This document shows positions 11,300-23,400 of a stretch of DNA of 64,000 nt, in pieces (position 1 is the stretch's first letter; each line of letters begins with the position of its first letter). Under the pieces are notes generated by a model. The model had not been told where the DNA came from, did no database searches, and worked only from the letters and a program-made list of their open reading frames with translations. The position numbers were made by a program, and so were the translations under genes. The DNA comes from Durusdinium trenchii (taxonomy: Eukaryota > Sar > Dinophyceae > Suessiales > Symbiodiniaceae). The stretch lies in contig CAXAMN010027428.1 of assembly GCA_963970005.1 (NCBI GenBank), forward strand, positions 538,098-602,097. The letters are read 5' to 3'.

Positions 11300-12512
11300 G
11301 CGACCATCGCGGCCGTCCGACGACTCACACCGGAGCCCGGCTTGTCGTTGGACGACTTCTGCAAGAACTGGTTCCACGGGTCGCATTTGCAAGAACTCCT
11401 GGCACGGAAGGTGGGGGCGCAGGTGATTCGGGATTTGGGATGTTGATGAATGTTGGGTTCGGACGGATTGGCTGAAGAGGTGATGTTTGCAGGAATTGGA
11501 GCGATATGTTCAGCATGATGGTTGTTGGTCCCAAGTGCGAGATGGCTTTGCGTATTTTTGCAGCCATATTGATCAACCTCAAACACCCGATAGGAAGCGA
11601 CCTGCCGCGGCTTGAATGTTCAGCACCTCGTCCACTTGTTCGAATTGGTCGAAGTTCAAGCAGCAAAGGACCTGGCACAGGCGCACGGCAGGGGGTAGTG
11701 CACCCAAGATGAAGTCTGATCGGAAAGGGCAAATACTTTAGATGGTTTGTTGTTTTTGTGTAGAAAAGATTTTGAAAGATATTAGCGTCTCCAAAAACAG
11801 TTCTCTTTTGGATGTTCTTTTGTGTCAAGGAAACGACTGAATCCGGCGGAAATGTTTCGGATTCCTGCCGCAACGTATGTCATTACTTTGAAGGACCTCT
11901 CACCGGTTGGATTATTCCAACCTTGGAGAAATCAGAGTCCACGCTGCACGATGGCTGAATCATGTGGATGTCTAATTTTGCTCCAAGTCAACTTTGCATG
12001 AGCCATGGTTAGAAGATGTTCGAAGATGCATGAAGACTTGATTGTAACGACTCCTGCAAGTTTTCACCGCACCAGGATTCGCTTGGATTCACCACCACCA
12101 CCACGTACATTGATTCACCGTACGCGCCAGGAAGCAGGGTCCTTGCCGAAGCGATATTGCGTGCCCTTGCCTGAAGGCCTCCCATGCCTCCAGAACTGGA
12201 TGGGATCACGAGCCCGTGAGATCCAAGAGAGCCTTGGAACTGAACTGAGGTGTTTTGGGAAGCGGAAGACTTCTTCCAGGCTTCTTGACCCCGAAACCCC
12301 GGAAAAGGGCGTGTCCGCTTCCCCCAATAGCGGGTGTGAACTTGGGATACTGTATGGTGTTGTTTTTGGTTTGAGGGCCTCTTCCCACTTTTGAGCATAT
12401 CCAAGGATCTTGTTGAGGATTTACATCCGTTGGCTCACCCATGGACGTCTACAGCCCTCGGAGTTCATCGCAGACTATGCGGAAAGGGCGTCGAGGCTGC
12501 CCGTCTTCTTTG
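11300..12512 (+). CDS. unidentified spliced gene, three exons seen
   Basis: Exon a (11300-11410) lies between a CCCTCTCAG acceptor and a GT donor and reads ATIAAVRRLTPEPGLSLDDF then CKNWFHGSHLQELLARK. Exon b starts at 11493 after TTTGCAG, in matching phase, and reads ELERYVQHDGCWSQVRDGFA then YFCSHID. Exon c (12406-12512), after TATCCAAG and before a GT, reads ILLRIYIRWLTHGRLQPSEF then IADYAERASRLPVFF. The a/b junction is in phase; the b/c junction is inferred. I do not recognise the family. The gap between b and c (about 11580-12405) may hide another exon. Confidence 0.45.
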
Positions 12513-13911
12513 GTTCTTGGGTGGTTGGCAGGTCTGGATTGGCATTCTGGCACAGTTGTTCCCCTCAGAGTTCAGTGTCACAAACCCTCCGTATTGGTTG
12601 AATGAATGGACTTGTTGGACGAGCTTCCCACTACGCAGTCCTAGGCTGCAACAGTTCAAGTTCTGATTCAGTTAGTTCCTGTGACCGGTCAATGACTCTG
12701 GCTGACACATTCGGCTGAATCTGTTGTTTCTCCATCTGATACATTCAGCCGTGCGGTTTAGGGCCCTAGTTGTAAGTTCACGCTGTACCGCGGGGAGGCT
12801 TATGCAGCCCTATCAGATGGACGTGAAGGAGATCTTTGGGGATTTGCAGCTAGCTCATGTACAGGCTGCGCTAACCTTTGCTTCCAACAGATGTCCCACG
12901 GAGTGAAGGTTGGTCTGAAAGTCTGAATTTGGCCAACCCGGACCATTCTGCTCTGAAGAAGAGAGCTTCATAGAGAAGCAGTGGTTGGTTATGTGGTTCG
13001 TCAACCATAGATGCTGCAGTAGGTTGTGTTGCTGTTCTTATTTGTGCCACATGGTTGTCTATTTGTGTTGTTCCAAGAGCCACGCTTTAGGTTTTGCATG
13101 CAGATCTCAACATTGCTGGATAACATTATACATCATTATACTACAGTTTTGAGGGTTGAGATCCCTGCCAAGGCTTTTTTAATTAGAACCCGTTTCTGAC
13201 AGCAGCTCTTCCAAGCCCAATCGTGGCCGCTGGCACCTTTGGTTTTCGATGCATGATGCTCTTACAAGGCCAACGATGGAATTCCGACTTGAGCTCAGCG
13301 AGCCTATCCCTATATGCTCGCGTTTGATGCCCTAAGACATCAGATTGGTTCAGGATGTCCTAACGTAACAATAGAGGACTACCCAAATCCTACGGTCGAT
13401 GTAAGAAGCCCTTGCACCGCCAAGTTCGTCGCCCTAACAGCGCCCAGAGGAGCCAGCCTATAATCTAGAATCCTTAGATGCAGATCACACTCGTGTAGTG
13501 TGGATTTGTTAAAAACGTGGCGAACTCTTAGACACTGCGGTGAAAAGCTTGCCGAACGCTTGGTCTCGACGTGGTGTCTTGTGTCTTGGCTTTATGTAAA
13601 AATCGACGGAGGACGTCCATATCATTAGAAACAAAATATATGTTGGACGTATCATATGAAATAATATATTATATGATACTAGCGTGGAGAGGCATTTGAA
13701 GAAAGCCCTCCACCTCTGGCACTTTGTGATGTACAACGATCTCACTCCTAACATGGGGTAGCCTTTCGGCAGTACCGTCTAAGCCAGCCATGCAGCCATG
13801 GCTTTGTATCGGCCCCCGAAAGCTTGGCCAAGCTGGGAAGCAGAGATTGTCAGGCTCATGCCAGATTGGAGTTTGCAGTAGTGGAGCCATCCCGTCACAT
13901 TCGCCATGCAG

Positions 13912-14032
13912 TGCAGCTCCTGCCACGTGAAGCGCTGCTCCACCGAATTTCCAGGCACCACGCTGTCTGAGACCTGTTCTTCGGCAGATCAGCGGCGAAA
14001 GGGTGTTGAAATGTGTCGACTGTGTGGCTCAC
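13912..14032 (+). CDS. candidate exon with cysteine-rich, zinc-binding-like segment
   Basis: After a CGCCATGCAG acceptor the frame reads CSSCHVKRCSTEFPGTTLSE, then TCSSADQRRKGVEMCRLCG. The spacing C-x2-C-x4-C, then C and C-x2-C, suggests a small zinc-binding module. Family unknown. The frame runs on into an AT-rich microsatellite, so the exon probably ends near 14030. Confidence 0.42.
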
Positions 14033-14049
14033 CCAAGTTTGCTGCTGAG

Positions 14050-15250
14050 CAAGTTTTCAATATTGTTTTGTCATTTATATATATATATAGACATGACACA
14101 TATATATATATGCTACCCCCCACAGGACCCACCTTTTTGGGCTTGCACGGCATATTGTGAAGGTAGCATTTTGCATAAGCACCTGAACCTTATATAAACC
14201 TACAAATGTAATGTATCTGCTTTGTTGTGTTTATGTGCTTCAGTCCTTATGTGTGGTCTTCATTGATAAGGCCAAATTTGAGGACATTTACACGCAATAC
14301 AGCTATAACATATGCATCCCTCTTTGTCAACGTATTTACAGTTTGGTTCATCTTCATGTTCAAACTCTTCTGGATGAGTTTGTTTTCTGACATTCTATTC
14401 TCTTGGTGAAAGTTTCCCTTTTTGTGTTGTGTTTTTAACACCACTGGACATCATATTCACATAATGGGTGTTTTTTTTCCTGATGCCTTTGCCTTTGCTC
14501 TTTCATTTGCTTCCTTACTCTTCCAGGGTGGTTTTCTTCCATTCTTTCCTTTTCTGTTGGTGGTGTTCTGTATTGTTGCAATAAATATGTTCTTGATTGT
14601 GTGGCTCTACAATGTAAATCCTTCAGCAAATCTATCTAATGTTCTATTATTCCGACATGCTTTGCAATACTGCTCAGTAGTATCCATTACCTCATCCTTT
14701 GCAATTCTGTTTAGAACGTTTAATAGTGTTCATTACGCAGTATATATATATACCCACAATTTCTGTAAATACTTTTTATACAATACCCTTGTTTTTTGTA
14801 AATATTCGTTTACAACTACTATTACATCTATGACAGTGACCAATGAATTTCATTATTTTTTTCATTGAGCTGTCAGATTTGTTGATATACTACCCTTTTT
14901 AATATCTAATTTCAATCCACATCCACATTAATTACTGTACATTCAGTGGTTATATTATCCATAAAACATTCAGCATTAATATATTATGCCTTAGGTATTT
15001 CTCTTTTAATATTTCTATCCTGTATTTTGTATTGTTCAACATTCCTATTAAAGTTGCTTCTAATTTAAATACATTGTTTATTCAATTCATCTTCAGTATC
15101 ATCACTGTATTAAACAAACACTTAACTCTACTTAAATCCCTAGCTCGTGTGATTGCCGTCCAAGCCACTCCCTATAATTTCTTATCAGAAAGTGGTTGTA
15201 ATCAAAGATAATATATAATATCAGCATCTATACTACTACCTTGGGCAGAA
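14050..15250. other. AT-rich island
   Basis: This stretch is visibly richer in A and T than the rest of the window, with T-rich runs on the + strand. It starts near a TA microsatellite. Its open frames (for example 14422-14868) are Phe/Val/Ile-rich because of the T bias, and I do not call them genes. Source unknown. Confidence 0.55.
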
Positions 15251-18200
15251 TGACAAGGAACGTAAGAAACAAATTTGAAAAGATCCCCAAAGCATTCACT
15301 GAAGTCAGCATTACCAGAGCATTTACACCCATTCATCAGCATCTATAAAGCAATGGTTTTTTGTCCGTTTGATAAATGGAAAGTATATATATATAACGAC
15401 ACGGTCGATTATGTTCAAGATGCAGGCAAGCAACGCCACCGGAAATCGACGCACCAGTGACAGCTATCAGCCATGCTACAGCGATGAATTTGTGAAGAAG
15501 ATGAGTTACAAAACCCATATAAAGTTGGATCAATAAATTAACAATCATATTATAACCATATTGCGTCAGACACATTTGCTTCTCGGGCCCCGAAATGTCC
15601 ACGAACTTATATATATATATATAATATAGACATATTTAGACGACAGCTACTGGTACGGCAGGATGCTAAGCTATGTATTACACTTGCTGGTGTTTGGCTT
15701 GACCAAGGAACTGTCACGGCTTTGTGAGGACATGTGTGATCATGTCGAGAAGACATATTCAAGCAGTTGGGCAGTGGAACTTCCTTCCGGCTGAGTTCTA
15801 TAAGACTTATTCGAACCGTGTTCGGTCAGATCATAAAGCTAAAGAACTGCCACATTGCTCAGTGTCCCGTCATCCCTTTGTAGCCGTCATTGTCATCGCA
15901 TATCATGCTTAGCAGTCAATATGCTTTTGACCGGCAATTGACGCAAAAGAATAATTGCATGTGCACATAATATATTGTTCATCGAGAGATCCTACATGTG
16001 CTGTGAGGCACCAGGAATAACTCTTATTTGTCAAATTGAATTGTAGATTGTAGATAGCCGATGTCGTGGGATTTCTCTCCGGAGAATGAGCGGAGTACGT
16101 TTGAACTGGTCCACGGCATCACCGGATTCACGATGTCTGAGGCGAACATCCGCCGACCATTTGTTTGAGCTGTTTGAGGAAGTTGCAAAGCAACTTAGAG
16201 AGCACCTTGGATGGATGTCCGAGAATAAATACATCGGTCAGAGAGCACTTTTGCGATCTTTTGCGTGTTCAGAGTTTAGACGTCATCATACATGCTCCGA
16301 AAATCTTTCAGGGGCGGAATTTGATGACAGCTCTGAGAATGTGATTGTGTCCCGATTCAGGCAACCCTGATACGTCAAGGTGTCCAGGATTTGGTGAGCA
16401 TACTTCCTAATCGCTTTCTTGGATGCTTACTCTCACATACTTAGACATCTTTCTGACCGCAGATTAGCATAGCATAGTCGGGCGTTGGCTGACGATTCAG
16501 AGAAACGACGATTGATGTGTGACCCGGCAAGGCCTCTCTCATTGTCCACAGTGCTGGGAACCGTTGGCCACAGCGGATTGTCAGAAGCTCCAAGCAGCCA
16601 TCAGACACTGTGGCTTGGTTGCTGCAGAGCGGCTGGAACTGCACTCCATTGATTTTTGGATGACAATGGATTCCAAGCCCAGACCATGCGATGAAAACAT
16701 ATACATGCCACAAGCCGGGATATGCCAGGTGATGATTTTGGTGCCATCAACACGTAGCTTTGATTCAAGACACTCCCTGGCCACATGATAGGCTTATAGG
16801 GCCCTATGAGTCTGGACCGGCGGGACTTCCACGAATTCCTGGCAGGAAACTGCGTTGAAAAACCGCCAAGTTGTGGGTAGGAACCCCCCCAAGGTATGTT
16901 GGAGAAGCCCAGGTGTTCTTCGCGAAGCATGCTTTAGCTCAAGTTGGTTGAGTCACTGCAAATCGGCAGACAGTTTCTGGCTCTGATCATGCTAGCAGAA
17001 CAGCTTTGTATGGACCATTTGAAGGAGCCTTATGGAGGCGAAACAAACTGTCGCTCAGTTGGTGAGGCGACCGAGCCTGTGCTGCTTTTGAAGATCTTGA
17101 CATCTTGAAAGAACGTGAACAGAAGGCGCAGCCGCGGCGCAGCCACTGCGCAGCCATGTGCAGCTTCCCCTCTTTGGGTAAGTGATTCTCATCTCAGCTG
17201 AATCAGCTTTCTGCTTTCCTTTTCTTTTGGTGGGCCTGACCAAAAGCGACCTCAGCGGAGGCCAAAGAGGAGGCGAATCTGGACCCCATGGGCCTTGTTG
17301 GGACAAGAACTGGAGAAATCGAGGCGTGGCGCATCGGCATATCGAGATCTGCTGTTTCTGGATCCAGCAGTATCGTTGGCATCGTTGGCCACTATAATAT
17401 TATATATATATATATTTATGTTAGTTAATAAATGGGTTCTTCTTCATTTGGGTACATGGTGGGGAGCGAACGGTTCCGCCTAGCTATGGTCTCAATGGGG
17501 GCTGTTCTGCAGATTGGTTGCCTTGTTGCACCTCGCATTGCGTAAATGGTGATCCTCTCTCCCTCAAGAGAGATGGTTTGGTGCAACTGCAACGCATGAA
17601 TCTTCCGAAGTAGAGCAGTTTGGACTCACTGCCACACACGCGTGCGTGGAGAGAGGGTCAAGATTCCTCCCCTCCAAAGGCGCCCGAAGCCGCAGCAGGC
17701 AATCACACACCATATGGATCCATATGGCAGGATAGTCAGTTTTGGGTTTAGGGTGTGAGCCGAGCCAGTTTGTAGCATCATAACGGAGTAATAGTTGATC
17801 GAACTTGTACAGTGAGAGTCTGCCTACTATTCAGGTCTTTCGAGTGAAAGCCCATTCACCACAGATAAACAGTGGCCTCATGACATTCGTAGGTGCCACA
17901 GAAAGGGGGCTATGTGGGCTTACTTGCAATATATTGTCCCTCGGATCTTTTGGCTTGTTTTTGGAGATTGACACGGGCCTGCAGCCTGCGGCCAATTTCA
18001 GGTGACAGTGCTTGACGGGCGTCGGTGCAAGCTGTGCCCTGGCATGGGCCGTTTTGTAGTCTGCGAAGTTCAGGCACAACGTTCTTCTACTACTAAATCA
18101 ACCTAAATCAAGATGTTCTCCAGCCCTGTGCAATAGACGTCTTATTTGTAAGAGTTGTGTGTGTGTGTGTCACATCAGTGTTTGTTGCCTGATGTATCCG

Positions 18201-18492
18201 GTGCATTCTAGCTTAGGGCCTCTCTTTCATGCGGATGCTGTGCAGCATCCCAGTGCCTCCCTGCCTCGAAGTGGGAAATCCCTGTTGAACTGTACACACC
18301 ACTTGGAACCCGTAGGTTTCAGTGGCACCTTTTCCGAGTCAGACCTGGATTCAGGTTTTAGTGTCCTCAACTGTTTAGACCTTTGCATTTCGGGTTTTTG
18401 CCGTTTGCTAACCCGGTGTTTGGCCAACCGCTTTTACTCCCCACCACTATTTATCGTCGCCGGAGCAGAACTTGCGAGTGTTTTTGAGGTCC
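15251..18492. other. mostly non-coding, TA microsatellites, weak exon candidates
   Basis: TA runs lie near 15610 and 17400. Weak open stretches on the + strand, such as 16140-16250 (DHLFELFEEVAKQLREHLG) and 17250-17396 (ELEKSRRGASAYRDLLFL), could be exons but lack clear borders, so they are noted here only. Confidence 0.4.
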
Positions 18493-18636
18493 TTGAGCAA
18501 GCAGATGCGTCTCTCTGAAGTGATGAAACAGATTCAAGAGATGCTTGGGCCGGCACTGAGAGCGGCCAAAGCGGTGACCCAAGCAAGATTGGGGATGATA
18601 CTGTTGATGGCAGAAATCCTGCCCCACCCGAGATAG
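18493..18636 (+). CDS. candidate 3' exon, unidentified
   Basis: A short open stretch ending in TAG reads LSKQMRLSEVMKQIQEMLGP then ALRAAKAVTQARLGMILLMA. It is amphipathic and helical, and more protein-like than the other frames. No family recognised. Confidence 0.32.
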   Translation: MSKQMRLSEVMKQIQEMLGPALRAAKAVTQARLGMILLMAEILPHPR

Positions 18637-18919
18637 GCCAAAAAAACCGGGATGTTTTGTTTTCAATTTTATTAAGCATCATAGACTCTCGGCAGATTCA
18701 ACTAGAGTAATTAGGTCAGCCGGATTGCTTTTATACAATGTGCAAACTCATGCAACATCCATCAACACTTGATAAGTTATGTTTGCGTCTTGGTGTGCAA
18801 AACATGATTTATGGTGTTTTCTTGGACTACTTTTTTGGTGGTCATATCATATTTTACTACTTTTTTATGTTTTTGCTGGTCGTCGTGTCGGACGGTGGAG
18901 CATTCTCTTCTCCAGAGAG

Positions 18920-19062
18920 TTGGACCGGAGGCTCTCCGCGCGCCGCGCTGGCGTCCCCCCCGGATCTCCCACATCGATGACGCCTCTTATGCAAGGAATG
19001 ACTGTTCGACTGCAATCCAGAGGAAATTGTTCGACTTTCAGCATTTTCTAGGGCGCCAATGA
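18920..19062 (+). CDS. candidate 3' exon, unidentified
   Basis: A GC-rich patch in AT-rich surroundings reads PPRISHIDDASYARNDCSTA then IQRKLFDFQHFLGRQ before a stop. The borders are uncertain. Confidence 0.25.
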
Positions 19063-20324
19063 CTCGACAATCTCACGAGCGCAAGTGAATCAAAATAAGC
19101 GCCACCGTCTCGGTGGCGCATGTTTCGTTTGCTGTAGTACGTACTAGCTTCATGTTTTGTCGCATGATGATTCCATGAAGAGTTGCTGCCAATTTTGTGG
19201 TTTCACCCATGAACTTTTTCCTTGCCCCAAGATGTGTGCTTCGTTCGGGCCCGCATGTTTTAATGTGTTCAAGTGCGCAACATCTTCACCAGCGTCACAC
19301 TATACTTATCTATTTGGATGTTGACGTTCAGATACTTCGATTCACCCCAACACGTGTCACTCGTGACATGGGAAGTTCCGGAGGAACCGACCCGACTGCG
19401 TTGTTTGACACTAAGATCCAGGCCAACACTTTCAAGATTGTTGAGGGGTTTTCCGATGGTTTCGGCAAACATGTCAACTGCAATTCCCATCTCAGGTTGA
19501 ACTTAGTGTCTCTTTACTTGTCCGACTAACAGCAATATGTCAGAAAGGCCTCTATATGTCAATGTATATGAATGCATTATAAATCATTTTTTAAAATAGA
19601 CACAGGCACATGTCATGGTCCATGCTGTTAGAAATTGTTTTTTTCCACTCCTGTCCGATTGAAGCAAAGGAAGCTTGGAGTGCCTCCAGGCGGGGACCCG
19701 CGGGCCTTGTGAATCAGATCAGGGTCAGACATGCTCACTCTATGACTACCTATTTTTAGCTGCTCATTGAAACCCTCCCACTCGGTAGATAACAAGCTTC
19801 CCTTCCGACATGGGCTCCTATTCATTAATTACTGCTGATTGCAGTGAAAGTAACTTGAAAAAACAACACATCAAATGAGGATGTATGAACATACCATAGA
19901 ATATCTATCTACAGCAGCTCAAAAAATGGGTTCTTCTGAGTCCTTCTGGTCAATGATGAAGGTCAGTACCACACGACATTGACCAACCCTGTGGGTGAAC
20001 CCTTCAGGGTGCTTAGGTTTCAGATATTTTCAGGACTCAGGATGTCACCGAGTCGCCAGCTGCGATCTGGTTCTGTGAATTTCTTTGATGCGTCTAACAT
20101 CTTCTAAATAGGTACTGCACATGTTTTCAAAACGATAACAACTAGTGGTTACAGTAATTTGTTTTGCTGAGTTCACCTCATTCTACTTCTATGCAAGCAT
20201 GCAGCAAGCGCAGCAAGTGTCCCATTGGGACTGAGAAGTGCCTTTTGAGGCTTGCGGGATTCACTCTTGGAATGGCGAAGACCCTTGCAACCATCATTGT
20301 GTGTCTGATCACAGTCAGGTGAAT

Positions 20325-20462
20325 CAATCCGGGGGTCTTGAGACCCTCCAAGCGAGGCGCCCCCAAACCGAGGCCAGGAGGCCAGTTGGCAGCTCCGCCG
20401 TTGTTGAGGTGAGGCCTTCCGCTCCTGTGAGGCCAGCAGCGCCTCCTCTTCCGAGGCCGTGA
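20325..20462 (+). CDS. candidate 3' exon, Pro/Arg-rich
   Basis: A GC-rich open stretch reads LETLQARRPQTEARRPVG then SSAVVEVRPSAPVRPAAPPL and ends at a TGA. It could be the disordered tail of a protein. The other two frames close earlier. Weak support. Confidence 0.25.
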   Translation, partial: QSGGLETLQARRPQTEARRPVGSSAVVEVRPSAPVRPAAPPLPRP

Positions 20463-23400
20463 GATCAGCGAAAACACAGACGCTTGGGACAGCACCTGAA
20501 CTGACGCCTTGGGTCGAAAGCAGGGTGGCTGAGGGTGGCTGGATCCAATAGAATCTCTATTGGGGGCGAAACTTCCCTTATTCCCTACTAAGCACCAGTC
20601 AGTGAAGATGTCACCTTCGCGTTTCATCGCGACTGGGAGTGCGACTGGCTGGATTTTCGAGGTCTCCATGACCAGGCGATGTATGGTTTGGTGACGTGGG
20701 GATGCCTCCCCAGATCCCACAATGCACAGCTTGTTGACAAGACAATCCATCGCCAATCCATCCCACCGAGAAACAAGCGTTGATGCGCTGACATGGTGTC
20801 ACTCTCCGTGTCATGCAAGTACTGTTGTGCATCACATGGTGCATCACTCCAATGGTGAGGATGTAGAAACTACTCCCAACTACTCTCCATGTGAGAGTCC
20901 AGCACATCTGTTGATGGAGAACTTCACACCTCAACTGACCCTCCAAAAAGCTGACAAACTCACGTCCTTGACGCTCCTTGAGGAAGAAGAAGATCCCCTT
21001 TGGGGCACTTTGGCCGTCCCCTTTGGCGAGGCGGGGGTCGAAACATGGGAACACTCGACATCCTCGAGAATGAGCGGATGGGATTTGGAACTCCCCATTT
21101 CGGTGCTTTCCTTTTGTGAGAAAGGGTTTAAGTTTGCGCCTTCTTGGTTTTGCGACACACTTACATAATCTTACATACTGGTACCAGATGCATCCGATAA
21201 AAGGTATGTTGATTTTACATGTCCTTAAGGGGGTGCCCAATGGACGCTCCTGGTGATCTACCCTGACCCTGCCAGGATCAGAACAAACATGAACAAACAA
21301 CTGCCCAACTGGAGAACCACGGAATGGGGTGTTCCACGGTGTTCCCAATGTCGGGCGACACGGAATGACACGGTAGGTGCTTGCATCGGGTTTTCTCAAG
21401 GTATGTTCATTTGGCACCCATTACGGTAGCTTTAAGGTATGCCGTATGCCATGCCCCATGGGCACCCCTGACACGGAATAACACGCGATGACACACAGGC
21501 TGCTGGCATCTGCAAGTGAAACTGTACGAAAATCTCCAAATCGCACGGTGGTCCAAACGCACATGCTACAAAGACACTTGTCAAAGACAAAGATTTCTAA
21601 GGGGTGCCCAATGGTTTTCCCCTTAAGGGGTGCCCAATGGACGGGAGTTTCAACATGTTGCAGCCAGAATCTACCCCAACATGGGAAGACAAATGACCAG
21701 GACCATGACTGTTTGCTGAGTTGGTTGGATCGACACTTTGCTGTGAGTTCATTAAGCTAGTTGATACCTTCAGCTTCGAAGAATTGAATTGAGAGGTTCT
21801 GGAAAAAGAGGCCTTTGAAAAGTTCTTCTTTTTGCTTGATCCCTTGGACTTGGGGGATGGCTGGCCACCTCGGATCTATCACTCACTCACAGAATGAGTT
21901 GTGAATTTATGGACAGAGATGTGAGAGGATGAAGTTGCCAGATGAGTTTCTGGTACCTCCAACCTCAGACCAAGCCCGGGAGTTGGACGCTGTCGAACGC
22001 CAGAATCCAGGCGTTGCAATTGGTGGTCATCATGTACCAAACAGGCCGCGCCTCCTCTGGGACGGTGAGGACAGGCGCCTCCTCTGTGGCGAGCTTCGCG
22101 CGAGTTTCGCCAGAGTTGTTTAGATGTTCGTCCTCTATCCGCAGCTTTGTAGGTGCAATCATCCACCTAGTCTTGATAAACATGGCGGATTGACTATTGG
22201 TTCAAAAAGGCTGTAACATATTGTTACTTGATGGCTGCAAGTGGTCAATAGAACCGGAATGTCTCTATTCTCTGTATGTCTACCACAGCCAATCAACATG
22301 CCGCTGATCTGCTGGTTCGCGTCTGATGAACAATGATGAACACATTGGATCACAGCAAAGGCGACCTTGCATGAGAGAGGTGAAGTAACCCAAAGGAATT
22401 CGTTGAAGGTCGCAGCCGTGTCTCCAGGAGCCTCCAGTTTGAGTTGCGTTGGACTGCCCAACATGTGACCTTGCGCAATGGGAAGGTGGGAACGAAGTGG
22501 AAAGGTGGCAGAGTGGGGCAGTCTGATTGGGAGAGAGAGCGAGAGAAAGAGAGAGCGGACCTGAGATGTCACACTTAGTTCACCCTGCAATCTTCTGCAG
22601 CACTTCTGCGTGTCAATTTTGTTTGATGAATGACATCAGCGAAGTCTCACTGACTTTCAGGTGTAAGGGCTGAGTTGTTTCAAACATTTGTACGTAAGAC
22701 TTCTCCTCTTGACTCTGCTACTATAGTCCTCTCCATGAGTGGTGTCCTGGTGTTGTTCCATCTGGCCACTGCGCCACCATCCTCCGTCGCAGAATACCAT
22801 CCACCATCTCAACGGCTCCTGCTTGGTCCTGAATGGCCACTTGTCAGCGGGATGTGCTTTTCTGCCGAACATCCGTTGAAGCAATCCACAGCAAGTCAAA
22901 AAACACATGTATCATGTATCTGTATCATGATTTATCATAATCTTGTTTGAGGACATGGAAGGGTAAAAAGGCCGCGGACCTGCCTGTTTCTTTTGCGGGG
23001 TTGGCAGACTGGTTTGCCAATTTCAGTAGGATGATACAAATTTCATGTTCAGCAGAATTCGAGACAGTTTTCACATGCTTTCACCATGTACAGTAGGCAT
23101 ACTGCAGGCCTCCAGAGGCCTCCAACGGTGGCTGATTCCATGTAAGTGGCCTTGAGAAATCCAGCGGATAGTCAGCAGTGAATTAAGTGTATTGCTTTCA
23201 GGCATACAAATTAGCCATGCCAAGGTTCAATGCTGTTCTACTCCACAGCTGGCTTCACATTTGGACGCCCACAAAAGACACGACCACACCACTGGCACAC
23301 CGAAGATGTTTTATCCATAGGACATGGGACATTGGATGACCATTCTGTTGGTTGCTCCGTTTCTGATACAGTGTTGAGCATCTTCAGTATACAAGAGCGC

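Noticed and set aside
14422-14868. 148-codon frame with apparent membrane segments
   Set aside because: Hydrophobicity follows from the T-rich composition of the island; no family match seen.
20611-21417. 268-codon minus-strand open frame
   Set aside because: No domain, opposite strand to all recognised genes, overlaps equally open + frames, and covers part of the GTGCCCAATGG repeat area.
21965-22183. Minus-strand frame with protein-like composition
   Set aside because: It reads plausibly, but a + frame over the same bases is also open and a lone minus exon conflicts with the one-strand layout; not enough to call.
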